Shown here piece by piece: positions 1-11,386 of a stretch of DNA of 64,000 bases. Source of the DNA: Brachypterus glaber (Eukaryota > Arthropoda > Insecta > Coleoptera > Kateretidae); NCBI GenBank assembly GCA_958510825.1, contig OY294049.1:21693536-21757535 (forward strand), given 5' to 3'. Below the pieces are notes generated by a model. The model worked only from the letters and a program-made list of their open reading frames with translations. It was not told the origin of the DNA and searched no databases. The position numbers were made by a program, and so were the translations under genes. Positions within the stretch are counted from its first letter, which is position 1; each line of letters starts with the position of its first letter.

Positions 1-302
1 GTGCTTGAATTTGCTAATTTTTCGCTAAAAACTTGAATAACTCAAAAACTACCGGAGGTAGATATAAAGTGTTACATATTAGAATAAAGCAAATTTAATG
101 CAGATTTTAAGAATTAAAAAATATATAAGGTGTTCCGTTCAAAAAATCAAAGTTGAGTGCCACTTCCGGTACAACCGCAAGTGAAAATATTTTTAATCGA
201 TTGGCCATATTCAAAAACCCCTAAGTGCAAAATATCAGATTAATAAAAATTATTGGTTCTCCATAAACTTTTATTGGGCCACTTCCGTGAATAACCCTGT
301 AT
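1..302. repeat. Partial inverted-repeat element, right end
   Basis: Contains 'aaggtgttccgttc' near 129 and ends in 'gaataaccctgtat'. These phrases resemble the arms of the fold-back element at 42091-43773 (GTGTTCC..., CACTTCCGG...). The left end lies outside the window. No coding signal is visible. Confidence 0.35.
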
Positions 303-408
303 ATTCTATATAGGCCAAGCTTTGGAAAAGCAATTATGATCTAAGTAAGTGTAGTAAATAGCTGCAATGCAGTTTAAATAGTTACTTTAAATACTTATAT
401 TAGGTAAC

Positions 409-487
409 TACAAGGAAAAGACAATTGGGAAATTATTAAAAATTGAAGCTGGAACTCCAATAATTTCCCAATGGTAGTTCCCTTGTA
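409..487. repeat. Short hairpin (about 79 bp)
   Basis: 'tacaaggaaaagac' with 'caattgggaaattatt' is answered by 'aataatttcccaat' and 'cccttgta' in inverted orientation. It is a small palindromic MITE remnant or a local hairpin. Confidence 0.5.
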
Positions 488-1267
488 TTTAATGTATTTG
501 AGGTCTAATAATTTCAGAAAGGTGAGTGCGTTTCCTCTCTCGTAGAGAGATTTTACAGTTTCGTGCTATTTTTCAGCTCTGATGAAGGAAAAAAACCCTA
601 TCTAAAACTTAGGCAATCTAAAAAATTTGTTAACACATACGCCGTCCCACATCCCAGTAAACACCAAATATATTAATTGACAAGGACACAAACTCGCTTC
701 AATTATAAAATATATGTTTTTTCTTGAAAAAATGTAATATAAAGTATAAACTTAACTAAAACCGCAACATAGTTGTTTGATACAACTTGTATCAACAACT
801 AATAACCGTAGTATACTACTAGTAGTAAAGCTCCGAAAACTTTCATATTTTATGTATCATAAATTTAATTAAAAATGTTATTTGCATACTACATCTATAT
901 ACGCAATATTCTAACAATAATGAAAAACATATTTTAATATGATATATTAAAATATGTTTTTTATTTTTTAATTTAATATTTTGTATTAAAATTTAGTAGG
1001 TATACATTTTATTACTGTCGCATACAGTGGCAGACATGGGTTATATAAAAGTCCAAGTTTAGCATATTTTTGCTGCTATTATCAGGGATTTATGAAGAGC
1101 AAAAATAAAAAAAACCTGGTTCAATTTTTATAAAAAGAGGTATCAAGAGATACGTCTTGGTCCCATGAATAATAGTTATTATAGTTATAGCTTTATTTGT
1201 GCATGTAAAATAAAACTGTTTATAAATGGTTTATTTACCAAAAAAAAAAAACGTTTAAAAAGTTTAA
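488..1267. other. AT-rich stretch without a recognisable gene
   Basis: No ORF or known repeat is recognised. A perfect AT hairpin lies near 923-962 (AAAACATATTTTAATA arms). A CTGATGAAGG string near 577 superficially recalls a hammerhead core but lacks the GAAA partner. Confidence 0.5.
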
Positions 1268-1553
1268 AATAAATAATTTAATTAAAAAAAAACACCCGAT
1301 CGATTATCTAAAAAATAACATATAAAACAAAAATAATGAAAAATTAAATTATATAGTCGCAGTCGGAGGCCAATCCGAAATATCATAATAATGATAAAAA
1401 TCTTCAAATTCAAGTATACAAATGTCTTAATAATATGAAGGCAGGAGAGGCCTCCGACTGCGACGGTAACTGTATAATTTAATTTTTCATTATTCTTGTT
1501 TTATACTTTTTAGTAAATCAGTCGGGTGTTTTTTTTTAATTAAATTATTTATT
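1268..1553. mobile_element. MITE with long inverted repeats (286 bp)
   Basis: Arms of about 100 bp. The left arm starts AATAAATAATTTAATT, then AAAAACACCCGA, and runs to GTCGCAGTCGGAGGCC. The right arm is its near-perfect reverse complement, ending TTAAATTATTTATT. No ORF. Family not identified; the target-site duplication is unclear. Confidence 0.8.
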
Positions 1554-2133
1554 GTTTTTTTTTACTTATTGTTTTCACTTTTTTTATTAGATCACAGTTA
1601 TTTGTCGTTGTTTCTCGTCAAGGGTTTAAAAGATATATAAACATAAAAGTTATACATAAAAAGCACCTGACGCTCTGCAAATGCCCATTCTTATTCTACC
1701 TTCCATTAACAGCTCAGTTTGTACCATACTTTTCTTTTATCAAAACATGTTGATATATTGTTTGGGTCTGCTATTAACAATCCCAAGACCCGCTTATAAT
1801 CCCTGAGGTTATCAGCATACAATACACACTAAATAATATTTTTTATTTAAGAGTATAAGTATGTACACTGTAAAAAATGGGTTTAAGTATACAGATTATC
1901 AATCCGTTTAGTATACAGTCAAAGAAGAATTAGTAACTTCTCATGGTAGTCTGCGTTTAAGATGCGTCGTGACTTTTAGTGTATAATAAATCGATGAATA
2001 TTCTGTATAAAATAAGTCATTTGCCCATAAATTAATGTAATATTAGGTACATAAAAAACATGGGACAATTCTACATGAAATAATTTAAAAAATGTCTTCA
2101 AGAAAACGTTAGGCTTTTTCATTTTTTCACATA
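1554..2133. other. No gene seen
   Basis: AT-rich sequence with many stops in all frames. I see no repeat partner within the window. Confidence 0.5.
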
Positions 2134-2385
2134 TACTGGGTGTAACAAGACCACTTCTTTCATTTTAAAAGACAATTCAAATATATTAAAATATATAGGT
2201 TGTCCTATTTAAAAATCAAAAATTTGGATCGTCATTTTTTGTTAAATTCGAAGCGACTGAAATGTACTTTTTATGTTAAAAACTGACATTTCAACCAGTA
2301 AAAGATGCTTTAGATTTGAATTCTTTAACTTTTAAAATAAAGATAAAAAGAGAGTGTATGTACCATGGTCTTGTTACACCCGGTA
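2134..2385. mobile_element. MITE with about 22-bp TIRs, TA ends (252 bp)
   Basis: The left terminus TACTGGGTGTAACAAGACCA matches the reverse complement of the right terminus TACCGGGTGTAACAAGACCA. The TA at each end suits a Tc1/mariner-type TA target duplication. No coding capacity. Confidence 0.75.
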
Positions 2386-2736
2386 TGCATATAAATTTAT
2401 GAGTTTGATCTGAAGCATATAAGGTTAAATCAAATAATTATTTTTTCTGTGTATCTATGTAACTTATTTATCATAAATAATTATACAACTTTATAAGTTC
2501 GACAAGCTAAAACAATATGTATTAATTAAAGAGAAAAATTTATTATTATTATTTTTAACAATAATTTATTGATAGTGTTTTGAATTTTATCCTATACAGA
2601 ATATTTTTAATAAATGTATCTTGTAACCCAAACAAGGTGTTTTGGACGGATATGCCCTGAAGGAAATTTTCAAGAAGTAAATCACACAAGACTAATAATT
2701 ATGTTAATTTCTTCCATTCAGCTTCTTTCATTTCCG

Positions 2737-2911
2737 CATGAAAGAAAGTCTCCGACAAAAGGGGGAGGAATCATTCGCGCTCTCTTTTTACCGTCAAGAG
2801 CGTTATAAGGCATGCATGCCTACAACGGGCCTTCCACTTGCACACACATTCCAAACATATTTCCCGTAGCCACAGATCCGTGAGTCGAACTATAGCTACG
2901 GACGCACATGC
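2737..2911 (+). repeat. Dispersed repeat A, copy 1
   Basis: Shares AAAGGGGGAGGAATCATTCG, GCGTTATAAGG and CCGTGAGTC with 14613-14766 in the same orientation and, more weakly, with 60524-60676 in inverted orientation. Locally higher in GC than its surroundings. A short open frame starting at 2614 overlaps it but has no recognisable protein content. Family unknown. Confidence 0.65.
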
Positions 2912-3055
2912 TTTTACACCTATAGTCCATCATATTTTCATAGTACAGTCGTTTTATTTTCAATTTTTTTTATTTATTTAAGATTTTGAACGGCTTTTAA
3001 AAGATATTAAGTTAAAATTTGAAACACGAAAATAACATTACCCATAAATATGTTG

Positions 3056-3487
3056 TATACACGGAAAAAAAAATTATAGCTACGAGCGCTATAACACACA
3101 TACCAAGCAATTTATAATCACTTATTATATAAATACAAGGCTTTCTCTTACAATTATGGCAGTCAGTGTAAAAATTTATATGAAATACTTTAATTGTTTA
3201 GTGAATAATAAAATATAACAAATAGTATGGCATTTATAGCTTAAATAGATTTAATTATTGTCCGTGCTAATAATTTTTATAATATAATAACATTTCTGTA
3301 AATTTATAATAGTGCCTGTAATAAATATAATCGTGTCTGTAATATATATAATCGTTTCCAATTTATTTTTAACATTATTAGTTATTGTGTCCCTTATAAT
3401 CTATAGCTTAAATCACTATAATTTGCCACTGTTACCAAATATCTTATAATGTATAGCGCAGATCCCACTAATTTCTTTCCGTGTATA
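3056..3487. mobile_element. Small element with TATACACGGAAA inverted termini
   Basis: The left end TATACACGGAAA is the exact inverse of the right end TTTCCGTGTATA, 432 bp apart. The inside is AT-rich with repeated 'tataat' words and no ORF. The 12-bp TIR plus compact size suggests a MITE. Confidence 0.6.
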
Positions 3488-3862
3488 TTTCATATGTTTA
3501 GGGGGCACAGTGGACAGGGGCAAGGGAGGTATTTAAATAAAAAGGGGGTCGTGTGATATATCATTTTAAAGCTCATAAAATTCTCTATTCAACCGTTATA
3601 CATTTAAACTAATTTTAAATTATAAAAATGAAATATTCAGTTTCAAAAAAATCTAAGACACCCGCTTGTTTTAGCAAGAATTTAATAAGTTTTAAAATTA
3701 TTTATAGCACAATTCCCCTTTCCGTTTAAAAAAATAAGTTTCCTTGCCTACCTGCCTCCATTCTGCACCCTAAAAATATATAAAAATATATACCAAAAAA
3801 CTTTTTGGGTTATTTTATTTAAGTGTTCCGAATTACACTTTTGACACGCACTGTATAGGTAA
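3484..3862. mobile_element. Decayed copy of the ACAGAGCGGTCC / AAAGTC MITE family
   Basis: The left part has GGGGTCGTGTGATATATCAT and TTTTAAAGCTCATAAAATTC. The right part carries the inverse and ends in ACTTTTGACACGCACTGTA. These match the arms of the copies at 12601-13293 and 53956-55177. The left arm is truncated beside the element ending at 3487. Confidence 0.65.
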
Positions 3863-4300
3863 TACTATAGTAAAAATATTTACCTTACTAACAATATCCC
3901 TGCAGAGTTTTCAAAGAACATGCATAAAATATAAGATTGTAAATATTTTATAGGGAATACATTATCCTTAAGATGCAGGTATTTTATTTAAAATATATTT
4001 TAATATTCTCTCTATAGTTTATCTTGAAAATAGCAAAAACATATTTAATATAAATATCATACCTTAACAGGATTTTTTAAAACGAGAACCTATATTTTCA
4101 AACGCATTTTTATAAGATTTTAAATAATCTTATATTTAGGCTGCCATTCTGTCTCTTTAAAGATCCTTTAAGACTCAAGTTCTATCTTTAATATTATACT
4201 ATACTAGTACTTTTAAAAAAATAATCTTATTTAATTGACACACAGTTCTTCAATATATTTGTTGGAAAAGATTTGTTTTCTTCGAAGTGACAGGCGCCGA
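3863..4300. other. No gene seen
   Basis: AT-rich sequence with no ORF or recognisable repeat. Confidence 0.5.
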
Positions 4301-4518
4301 CGCCATTTTAATGATTCCATATATAAATCTATAGGCCTATAGTAATCTATATGGCAGCCATATAGGTTTTATATGGAATTACTGTATTGATTCCATATAG
4401 AAGCATATAAGCCTATACTGCCCTACGACGCTAGAAAGCAGTAACTCCATTTGTTTCATAGCAGCGTTTTCAAAATATTACATTAGAGTTGACGTCAAAA
4501 CGTCGCTAGGCGACAAAT
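4301..4518. mobile_element. Left half of a MITE split by the LTR element
   Basis: Carries CTGCCCTACGACGCTAGAAA then GCAGTAACT (4419-4446). Its inverse, AGTAACTGCTTTCTAGCGTA then GTAGGGCAG, occurs just beyond the second LTR at 12494-12521. The LTR retrotransposon therefore landed inside this palindromic element, duplicating AAAT (4515-4518 and 12489-12492). The same family recurs near 37940-38080. Confidence 0.8.
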
Positions 4519-5621
4519 TGTAACAGAGTGGTCACCCTGTATATATTGAGTATTTATATTTTTATTTTAATGGTTATTGAACGTGACATAGCATTGTTCT
4601 TGCTGTTTGTTTTTACAGATGCTAATATTATTAGTATTTGGGAAGCTTGCATTTTGTGTAATTGAGGCGTTTACATAAAAAGGGTGTACATTTTTATTAG
4701 ATTAATTAATTGGTTATTTCGGTTTTCTTAATTAATAAATATGGGAATATCTTTAATGATGTTGTTTTAGATACTGGCAATAGTTAGGGATTGTTTGTAA
4801 AAATGGTTTTTTCTACTTCGAAGCAATGTCATGAAAATCAATATCAATCAATATGTAGAAGTAGTTTTTTTAATCATTTCGCTTAATTAAATTTAAATTC
4901 ATTTTCAGTAATTTAAAGTAATTCAGTTTATTTTGATCGAAAACTCCTCAGATATTTTCGTTAATAGTTTTATGACTGGTATATCGGCATCTCTGGGAAG
5001 GGAAATCTTTGCCTGTGTTTAGTTATGGTCAAAAATGGGATTCGGAAATATGTAGTCGTCTAGTAAAGTTGGGTCTTAGGGAAGTTGTAGAATTAACGTA
5101 ATATGTGAAAATTTAAAGTAAAATTTAGAGTCGCGAGTATAGAAATATCTGAAGGGTAAAGATGCTATTTAATCATAATTTTTTCATTTCAAATTAAAAT
5201 ATTTTGTTGTTTTATTTGTTTTAAACTTTTCATTTTTCTTTTATTAAATTCTTTTAATTGTTGTTTAATCCTTTTGTTTTATTGGAAAGATATATTTTAA
5301 TTAATTTAAAATATATTTGAAGTTTTTTTACCTTTCACATTTCTATATAAAGTTAGTGATATATGAAGACATCGAAGAAACATCTAAGAAAGTCAGATAA
5401 GTATTAAGTAGTAATTAGATTCTTATATTAACATTTGTAATCATATAATATATGATATTGTGGTAATATTATGTAATATTATTACTGGTGGCACGCTACC
5501 CAAATAGCAACTATACAGCTATTTGTATTTGATACGCCTCCAAATAATAGTGTGTGGTTCTAAATTAATGCCTTAGATAATTAATATTTTTGGCTATAAT
5601 TGGGACCAGCAACCTATTACA
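4519..5621 (+). repeat. 5' LTR (1103 bp)
   Basis: Starts TGTAACAGAGTGGTCACC and ends CCAGCAACCTATTACA. It matches the 3' LTR except for three visible differences: TTATTGAACG versus TTATTAAACG, one extra A in CATCTAAGAAAG, and AATTTAAAATAT versus AATTTTAAATAT. It would hold promoter and polyadenylation signals; I could not place a TATA box with confidence in this AT-rich context. Confidence 0.95.
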
Positions 5622-5920
5622 AATTGGTGGACAGCGGAAACGCGTTAAATAACGCTGGGTTTAATTTTTTTTACGTTTTTATAGTTTTTTTTTGCGGTTT
5701 TTACGAAGAATTTTCAGTTTTCACATATTTCTGTTTTTTTTGGTAACCGATTCATTAGTTTTACGTAAAAGTACGAAAAGGTATAAGTTTTTATTTTTTT
5801 GCGGATTTAAAAATCGAGTTTTTTAGCGATTTCCTTTGCGGTCGTTTTTTTTTAATTTTTTTTGTGGACTAGAAATATTTGATTTTTCTCAAGGTAAATT
5901 TATTTATTTTTTTTAACAAA
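5622..5920 (+). promoter_or_regulatory. Putative primer-binding site and 5' leader
   Basis: TGGTGGACAGCGGAAACG begins at 5625, the position expected for a tRNA primer-binding site whose TGG pairs with the tRNA CCA tail. I do not assign the tRNA. The leader is T-rich. A possible splice donor (AAGGTAAAT, around 5891) lies just before the first ATG. Confidence 0.55.
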
Positions 5921-7423
5921 ATGTGTTGCGAATGTTGCAAAAAGATGACTCAAGTGAAAAAGAGCAATTTTTCCTTTGACTTAGTAGAAAATTTTTCAGG
6001 TGGTCCCGATTTTTCATTATTTTTTACTGCCATAGATATTGTTGCTAAAAATAATAGTTTGACGGAGCAAGAGACAATAGATTTAATTATTTTGAAATTA
6101 AGAGGTCAGGCATTGGTTTATTTTCACGCTTTACGAGAAAATGAACGCCCCACTAATTTGGTGGATTTAAAACAGTTTTTTAGTAGAATTTATACGAAAA
6201 AGGTTAATTTTTTTGATATTAAAAATGAACTGTCTACTTGTATACGTTTAAATGATGAACCGTTAGCAAATTTTGTAATTCGTTTAAAAATATTAGGAAA
6301 CAAAATGTTTTCAGATAAATTGAGTCCTAATGAGCAAACAGTTTATAATCGTCTTATCTTAGATCAGTTTTTTGAAGGTATAGACACAGTTTTAGCTAAT
6401 GAAATACTTAGTAGCGGTAAATTTTTTAGCGTCGATGAAGCATTGCAAGCTGGGGAGAATATACTAGAAATTAGAACTAGATTAATTAAACAAACTTTTC
6501 ACGATCAATTTATAGAATTTCAGGATAATCTCAAAATATCTGTTTTACAAAATGAAATAAATTATAATAATAATAATGAATTTTGCGGTAATAATAGTAA
6601 TAATGATAGAAACGGTTTTAATATTAATAGTAATTATAATTTTAAACCTAGGTATAATCAAACACGCAATAGGTACAATAATTTTTATGATAGGCGGAAA
6701 TTTCAAAGGCACAATCCGGTAGGAAATTTGGGTTTTTACAATTATAAATATGATAATACCATAAAGGGTACCGAAATTAGAGATCAGGATAATTACGAAT
6801 ATTTTAAATCAATTAATTATAAAGCGGATGTTTACAAAATTAAGGAAAAGTACCAAGACATATTTTTGTGCCCGGAAAATGTTTCTCTCGCTCACTGTGT
6901 TTCAGAAGATTTAGATATGAATAAAGGAATTGCAACTCAATTTAAGTCAAAATTTGGTAAATTAGATCAATTAAAAAATCAAAAAGTTCGTACAGGCGGT
7001 TTGGCAGTTTTGAAGGATAATGATAGGTTTATTTATTATTTGGTAACGAAAAAGTATTCATACGAAAAGCCGACATATGAAATTTTGTGGAAGACACTTT
7101 TAGAGCTAAGAAATCACGTAATTAAAAACAATGTTAAATATTTGGGTTTGCCAAGAATAGGATGTGGTTTAGATCAGCTTAATTGGGTTAAAGTAAAGGA
7201 AATGATTTGTTATATTTTTAAAGACGTTGATGTTAATATTACGATTTTCTCATATCCGCTAAAAGCAAGATTATCAGTTTATAGTAATTTAAATAGCCAA
7301 CAAGTACATTTTGAGTCGGATTATTATGGGACTAATTCCGAAAACGAATCACATATAATTACGCAAAATCCGGAAGTTAGCGGTACATTTTCAGGTAGAG
7401 ATGAATATTATATTAGGTACTGA
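5921..7423 (+). CDS. Gag-like protein fused to a TARG1/OARD1-type macrodomain
   Basis: 500 residues from the first ATG (5921). The frame is open from about 5879 but has no earlier ATG; a second ATG is at 5945. Residues about 22-190 resemble a Ty3/gypsy Gag capsid (FSGGPDFSLFF, LRGQALVYFHAL, a long helical stretch). Residues about 215-275 are an Asn-rich, Arg-rich linker that may bind nucleic acid; there is no CCHC zinc knuckle. Residues about 311-446 are a macrodomain: SLAHCVSEDLDMNKGIA, GGLAVL, RFIYYLVTKK and LGLPRIGCGLDQLNW. This is the pattern of TARG1, which removes ADP-ribose from acidic residues and cleaves O-acyl-ADP-ribose. The lysine in TKK (K377) and the aspartate in GCGLD (D418) are 41 residues apart, the spacing I recall for catalytic Lys84 and Asp125 of human TARG1. 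The N-terminus has an odd MCCECCKK cluster. The C-terminal about 55 residues are polar and unrecognised. No in-frame stop or shift. An active hydrolase is inference. Confidence 0.9.
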   Translation: MCCECCKKMTQVKKSNFSFDLVENFSGGPDFSLFFTAIDIVAKNNSLTEQETIDLIILKLRGQALVYFHALRENERPTNLVDLKQFFSRIYTKKVNFFDIKNELSTCIRLNDEPLANFVIRLKILGNKMFSDKLSPNEQTVYNRLILDQFFEGIDTVLANEILSSGKFFSVDEALQAGENILEIRTRLIKQTFHDQFIEFQDNLKISVLQNEINYNNNNEFCGNNSNNDRNGFNINSNYNFKPRYNQTRNRYNNFYDRRKFQRHNPVGNLGFYNYKYDNTIKGTEIRDQDNYEYFKSINYKADVYKIKEKYQDIFLCPENVSLAHCVSEDLDMNKGIATQFKSKFGKLDQLKNQKVRTGGLAVLKDNDRFIYYLVTKKYSYEKPTYEILWKTLLELRNHVIKNNVKYLGLPRIGCGLDQLNWVKVKEMICYIFKDVDVNITIFSYPLKARLSVYSNLNSQQVHFESDYYGTNSENESHIITQNPEVSGTFSGRDEYYIRY

Positions 7424-10400
7424 CTGTTGTTTAAAAGGTAAATTGAGTTAGAATAACTAGACCGAAGTTTTTTTGTATATGAGTAGAAACGTAGTTTTGT
7501 GTTATTACGATATTTTTCTAGGTAAAAAAGATCAGAAAATTGTTGAAAATATGTTTTCCTTGTAAGTTATTTTCGAAAATATTATTTGTTTGAATTTGTT
7601 GTCTTTATTTTAAAGTTTTGTTTATACAAACCAGTATTTACGTTTTTTTTTTTCACCCCAAAATCTTAAGCGTCACTTATTTTAGGCCCTAACTGCCCAC
7701 ATGTAAAAACATGTGCTGTGAACCTTTTTGTGCAGGTCAAGAATTTGTACATTTAAACCCTTTAATTCAATATTTTGTGTAAAGTATTTTTAAAATTTAT
7801 AATGAAAATTTAAGATAATAGACGTATTAATATTTTACAAATGAGAAAAGCATAATTTCATGTTAAAAATAGTTTTTAACGTCATTAAGCTTAAAAAAAG
7901 CTTATTTTAACGTTTAGCGTAAATATTATTGAATAATTTTTGAAAGTTAATTTTCTGATCTATTTTTTGTGTATAATTGTCATTTAGCTACAACTCGCTA
8001 ATATTTTTTTTAGATAAAGTAGTAATCTACTAAAAAGACCATACGTTTTTTTTAAATATATATATATATTTTTTTTTTCATTGAAGTGGCAAAGTTTTGT
8101 TTAATTTTGATAAACCTAATTATATTGGATTTGTTTTAAAAAGTTTATGTGCAGAGAGTAGTTTTGAAATACAGTTTTAATATTTGCAGTTATGAAGAAA
8201 TTTAGTTATAACAAGGCTTAAAATTGGCATATGTTACAGTTAAATATATTTTCCAAGAAATTATTAGTTTTTAACGTTTGTTTTATTTTTAAAATATAAA
8301 TAAATGTTTTTTGAAGTTATTTTTGCAGTTATCGATAGTACTCAAATGTTAAGTAATAATTATTGCATATGTTATGTTTTATGTCTGTATGTTAAGGTGG
8401 CCACCGAGAATAAATGTGCGTATGATTGGTTGAATAAAAGTCTGTGAATGCTAATGCAAAATTTTATTGTTTTGCGCATTAAAATGCGTAATTTCTTGTT
8501 TTAAAAAAGTTGTAGTTTTTTTTGAAGATGCTATCAATAACTGACTATTTTTAAAAGTTTTAAGTATTTTGAAAATTTTGTTTGTTAAATTACTCTTAGT
8601 TTTTTTTTTAAGAAAAGCCTAAATTGATATTATAAAAATTAAAATTTATTTTTTGCACATAATTTTGTTTATTTTGATTTTTTACGAGTTTTTTTTTTAT
8701 AAAATTACATTTTTTCATTATCGTAATAAGAATAAGAAACGTTTACTTTGGTTATAATAAATTTTTAGTATATGAGTTCTTGGGTTAGCGAGTTATTTTT
8801 TTAAGTAATAATGAGTAATTACGTTTTTTTTTTTTTTTGAAAAGTTTGTGATCTACATAAATTTCAGTTAGAAAAATAGGAATTGATTTAATTTTTAAGG
8901 TTTGAAGCTGAAACCTCTGTTTAAAACAGACTAATTTATCAATGAAAGTATTTTGCAATAATATTTGAACCTAGAATTCTAAATGAAAGATTGTAGCTAT
9001 ATTTTTTTAAACTGATTAACAACCATAAGATATGGACTAATCAAGTATAGCTTATATCATTTGTAGTGTTACAAACACGTTTTCTTTTGAAAAGTTTTGA
9101 GTGGAAAATATCGTAATAAATATTTGTTAATTTTTCAGAATGATGTATTAATGTAATAATTTGATTAAGTTTTATTGGTTTATATAGTAGGAAGTATTTA
9201 AAGTTTTTAGAGATTTCGAAATGAATTATAAAAAGGTATAGTTATAAAAGAGGTTTTATTGAGTTTATAGGTATATTTTTATACATTTGCTTCAAAAGTT
9301 AAGCAAATTAGGAATTTTAAAATGAGATTTTTGTTTATATTATACAGCCGAAATGAAATTTTTAGCATAAGCTAAAAGTGTTAGTATGGTATACCATAAA
9401 AGTATTGTTTTAATTAAAAGTATTTACCGGTATAATAAGTAAAATAAGGTAAAATAAGTGAAATAAAATAATTTGATAAATAAATTAGTAAATATTGGGT
9501 ATAATAAGTAAAAGAATAGGTACATATACATATGGGTAGATAAATAAGAGAAGTAAGGTAAAATAAGGAAAATAAAATAAGTTAAATATGTTAAATATTG
9601 AGTAAAATAAATAAACGAATGAGTAAATAATTAGGCAATAAAGAAATGAATAAATAATCCAACTAGTATTTTTGGTTATCGTTACGTGATCATTATCCTA
9701 ATTGAAACAAATTAAGACTAGTTACAGGAACGCTATAGCTACGTTGTAATTGCAATATGGAATAAAAATAAGGGTAATAATTACTATCTTGTTACATGTT
9801 TGTAACTTAGTGCAGAACGATCTCGTTACAAAACAGTTACTACGTATCCACGTAATTGTGTGGTAGTTATTTTTTACTGTTTCGTAATGTATAAAGTTTT
9901 AAAATCGTAGTTGTTACCTATATTATAACCAAATAGAAATGGTTAATTTAATTATGGTATTTTTTTTTTATGGCGACAGTATTGCACATTTTAAATCATT
10001 TTTGTAATATAACCCTGGTAATAATTTTGTTGAGTAGCTGCGTAATTAAGCAACTTTGTTATTTCTATTGAGTAAAAATGGATAAAAGTAATGCTTTTGG
10101 TAGAATATACAATTCTGTTACTAATCAGAATATGTTTAATTGTTTTAACACCGTAAAGTAATATAATAATTGAGATCTACGTAATAACAACTCATGAATA
10201 ATAGCGGTTTCAATTATTTAGGTAAAATTCACAAAGAATGCTAGTTGAGAGTACATACAAATATGAGAATAAAGAATAATTGTGTTAAAGATTAATTACT
10301 TAATTAATTAATTAATTAGAGTACTAGTACATTAGTTATATTTAGTAAGAGGTACCTCACGAACACAAACACAAATACAAACTTGAATCAAATTTTAGCT

Positions 10401-11371
10401 GAAGTTTTTAATGAAGCTTTTTGACATTTTTTTGAAGTTTTGTTTAGAATAGAGTTTTATGAAACAGTTAAAATAAAGAAATCAAATGTTTGTAATTAAG
10501 TTTAAATTAATAATGAAACTTAAGGTAAACGTTAAAGGTAGTAACTTACTATTTTGTGTGTATACATATGTGTTTTTTATTATGAGAAAAGTTTTGCGTT
10601 TATTAAGGAATTAATTAAATTTTAGGTATAAATAGTAATGCTTTGTTTCTAATGTTTTTTATGAGTTTTAGGTTTGGTTTGTCAATAATGATTCTGTGTT
10701 GAGAAAAGATATTTGAATAACGAGAAGTTTTTGTCAAGTTAAGGTTGTTGGTTGTATCCAAACTTCAGGAGTTTGTGGAAGTGCTGACAATGTGATCAAA
10801 AGTAGTTAGTAGTTAAACTTTAAGCTTGCTGAAGTTACCTTAAAGGTTGGGTAAAGTTAAAAGTTTTTCTAGGATTTTGAAGTTATTATGGAGTTGTACT
10901 GAAGTTACACTGATACACCGATTCTTGACACGCACTTGATATTTTCCTGTTTTCCCGTGAAAACTGGGGAAATAAAATTTAGTTTGAACGTATTAATTTT
11001 TTTTTGTTACAGTTCCGTTCCTTTTTCTTTTGTTTTGGTTGTTTTCCATATTCATTCCGTAGATGATGGTAACGCTAATAGAGAAGAATAATATTAATCA
11101 CTTTAGATTTTTGTGCTACTTGGGATTGAATTGAGTAGGTTCTAAAGTAGTTCATTAATTTGAATATGGGTTTTTATTATAAGAGACTGATTGAGTAGGT
11201 CTCAAGAAGAATTAGCATTGGATTGTTCGAGTATCGGAGTTAGGAGTGAAGATTATAGAAGAAAGAAGAAGATGATGTCCATTTCAAAAGATTTATATTG
11301 CCATTTTGTTTTGTATAAATAGTATCTAAATCAATTAATTTAAAGTTTTGTTCAAATTAATCTGATTTTTT
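7424..11371 (+). other. Long non-coding, C-poor interior of the LTR element
   Basis: About 3.95 kb between the Gag-macrodomain stop and the polypurine tract. All frames are closed by frequent stops, and I see no RT, integrase or protease motif. The plus strand is rich in T, A and G but poor in C. Around 9425-9660 there is a low-complexity tract of AAATAAGTAAAATAAGG-like words. This stretch replaces the region where pol should lie. Confidence 0.8.
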
Positions 11372-11386
11372 AAAAGGGGGGAGTAT
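11372..11386 (+). promoter_or_regulatory. Polypurine tract
   Basis: AAAAGGGGGGAG followed by TAT lies directly before the TG of the 3' LTR, the usual plus-strand priming site of LTR retrotransposons. Confidence 0.8.

Noticed and set aside
575..640. CTGATGAAGG... as a hammerhead ribozyme
   Set aside because: No GAAA after the second strand of stem II (TAAAAC instead) and no stem I partner.
5921..7423. CCHC zinc knuckle in the Gag-like protein
   Set aside because: The Asn-rich linker has a single Cys; the MCCECCKK cluster lacks the CX2CX4HX4C spacing.
7424..11386. Hidden pol gene in the LTR element
   Set aside because: No RT, RNase H, integrase or protease motif is readable in any frame by eye; a profile search would settle it.
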